NCBI GenBank assembly: GCA_027056155.1
Contig: JALULR010000058.1
Coordinates: 1 to 12,649 of the forward strand
Direction of reading: 5' to 3'
Source of the DNA: DHVE2 group archaeon
GTDB taxonomy: Archaea; Thermoplasmatota; Thermoplasmata; Thermoplasmatales; Aciduliprofundaceae
DNA: 12,649 bases
Shown here one piece after another: positions 12,329 to 12,649 of this stretch. The stretch's first letter is position 1, and every line of letters starts with the position of its first letter. The notes under the pieces are model-generated. The model ran no database searches, was not told the DNA's origin, and saw only the letters and a program-made list of their open reading frames with translations. Position numbers and translations under genes: made by a program.

Positions 12329-12565
12329 TCATGGGCAAGATGCAAAGTCCCGCAGAGCGCCCAAGCCTGCTAAACATAATCCGGTGGCTATATCACCCGG
12401 AGGCAAACTAAATGTTATTTCCTGTATTTCTTTTATATGTATTCTTTTACTTACTTCTAGTATCTCAATTCTAATAACTTTTCCGCCTTTTGTGCTTTGT
12501 TGCATAACTAAAAGAGTGGAGCAGTAAAGAGCTATGGAGTACGCTCGAATAGGCTGCAAATTCAA
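12329..12565 (-). CDS. Doubtful 78-residue open reading frame
   Basis: I do not recognise it. The first 20 residues look unnatural, but from the internal Met21 on the text is protein-like: VIRIEILEVSKRIHIKEI could form amphipathic strands, then TFSLPPGDIATG and an Ala/Leu/Gly/Cys stretch to the stop. Its Arg and Ile codons (AGA, ATA) fit the neighbours. Against it, there is no ribosome site or well-placed TATA box for either Met, and it covers the hairpin and the opposite-strand frame at 12412. It may be a real small gene starting at Met21 (12505), a gene remnant, or chance. Confidence 0.25.
   Translation of the reverse strand: MNLQPIRAYSIALYCSTLLVMQQSTKGGKVIRIEILEVSKRIHIKEIQEITFSLPPGDIATGLCLAGLGALRDFASCP
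12380..12403 (+). promoter_or_regulatory. Hairpin that would cover a Shine-Dalgarno-like GGAGG
   Basis: TCCGGTG (12380-12386) pairs with CACCCGGA (12394-12401) with one bulged C and a 7-nt loop. The 3' arm includes the GGA of GGAGG (12399-12403), which stands 8 nt before an ATG at 12412. In RNA it could block ribosome access. The pairing is visible; any switching role is inferred. Confidence 0.35.
12412..12474 (+). CDS. Doubtful 20-residue hydrophobic peptide frame
   Basis: ATG 12412 has a good GGAGG 8 nt upstream and opens a frame of 20 codons ending at TAA 12472-12474. The peptide is almost wholly hydrophobic (MLFPVFLLYVFFYLLL, then VSQF), long enough to form one membrane helix. A TATA-like AAATATAAT near 12297-12305 would give a leader of about 85 nt containing the hairpin. 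It lies antisense to the doubtful 78-residue frame, and the antisense of an Ile/Glu/Lys-rich coding stretch easily reads as hydrophobic. At most one of the two is likely to be real. Confidence 0.2.
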   Translation: MLFPVFLLYVFFYLLLVSQF

Positions 12566-12623
12566 TTTTTAATAGCAATAGCGAGGCGCAGAGAGCATAA
12601 AATAGAATTAGAGAGAATGAAAC

Positions 12624-12649
12624 ATGCTGAAAGGAGACCATGATAAGGA
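12624..12649 (+). CDS. Possible start of a gene cut by the window edge
   Basis: ATG 12624 opens a frame (MLKGDHDK) that runs to the edge. A TATA-like CATAAAATAG is centred about 23 nt upstream, as for leaderless hisS. A rival start is ATG 12640 (MIR...), with AAGGAG only 3 nt upstream, which is short. A third ATG at 12617 stops after eight codons. The product cannot be judged from so few codons. Confidence 0.3.

Larger units (their letters stand above)
12189..12649. other. 460-nt region without a confident gene
   Basis: It holds a TATA-like box for the cysteine-rich gene, a 13-bp tandem repeat, a G/C-richer block (about 12325-12405) with a hairpin over GGAGG, two weak small reading frames on opposite strands, and AT-rich sequence leading to possible start codons at the window edge. 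The mix of GC-richer structured sequence and AT-rich flanks would fit a non-coding RNA or a decayed gene. I cannot assign a known RNA family. Confidence 0.5.

Noticed and set aside
1..12649. tRNA, rRNA, insertion-sequence ends and a CRISPR-cas locus.
   Set aside because: I looked on both strands and found no cloverleaf with a T-loop GTTC motif, no transposase motifs and no regular repeat array; a computed scan would be more sensitive than reading.

Overview
The window looks like chromosomal DNA of a euryarchaeon, most plausibly a Thermoplasmatota lineage near Aciduliprofundum (DHVE2); that placement is inferred from gene content and style, not from a search. Archaeal signs are a stand-alone RibD C-terminal-type reductase, archaeal-type CTP synthase and histidyl-tRNA synthetase, a COG1407 phosphoesterase, TATA-like boxes about 23-27 nt before start codons (leaderless transcripts), oligo-T terminators, and large exported proteins with one C-terminal membrane anchor.

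Layout. On the plus strand, 172-1730 is a tight three-gene unit: a small unknown protein, the riboflavin-pathway reductase and a metallophosphoesterase, with 8-nt overlaps. It converges on a minus-strand pair (3022-1672) of bacterial-type RNase PH and a class II glutamine amidotransferase; the last 59 nt of the phosphoesterase and amidotransferase genes are coding on both strands. Next, on the minus strand, is a 1445-residue surface protein (7434-3097) in which a family 5 peptide-type solute-binding domain is joined to a long Ig-like stalk and a C-terminal anchor; then pyrG (9146-7539), also minus. A 102-nt divergent promoter region separates pyrG from a plus-strand surface protein (9249-10589) made of a DUF2341 domain, a concanavalin-like L-type lectin domain, one membrane helix and a short cytoplasmic tail. 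hisS (10711-11961) follows and meets a small cysteine-rich protein tail to tail (12188-11958), the two stop codons sharing TTAA. The last 460 nt hold no confident gene: a 13-bp tandem repeat, a hairpin over a Shine-Dalgarno-like GGAGG, two weak overlapping small reading frames on opposite strands, and possibly the first codons of a gene cut by the window edge.

How it fits together. Most genes are housekeeping (riboflavin, CTP, His-tRNA, RNA 3'-end processing). The two exported proteins have strong Shine-Dalgarno sequences and similar signal-peptide ends, and suggest a cell surface built to capture peptides and glycans, in keeping with a heterotrophic peptide fermenter. No ABC permease or ATPase is nearby, so the binding protein must work with a transporter encoded elsewhere. 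I see no tRNA, rRNA, insertion sequence or convincing CRISPR array. The less ordinary elements are the receptor-stalk fusion with two EF-hand-like calcium loops, the ConA-like metal site in the lectin, the bacterial-type RNase PH coupled to an amidotransferase, and the structured region at 12279-12474.
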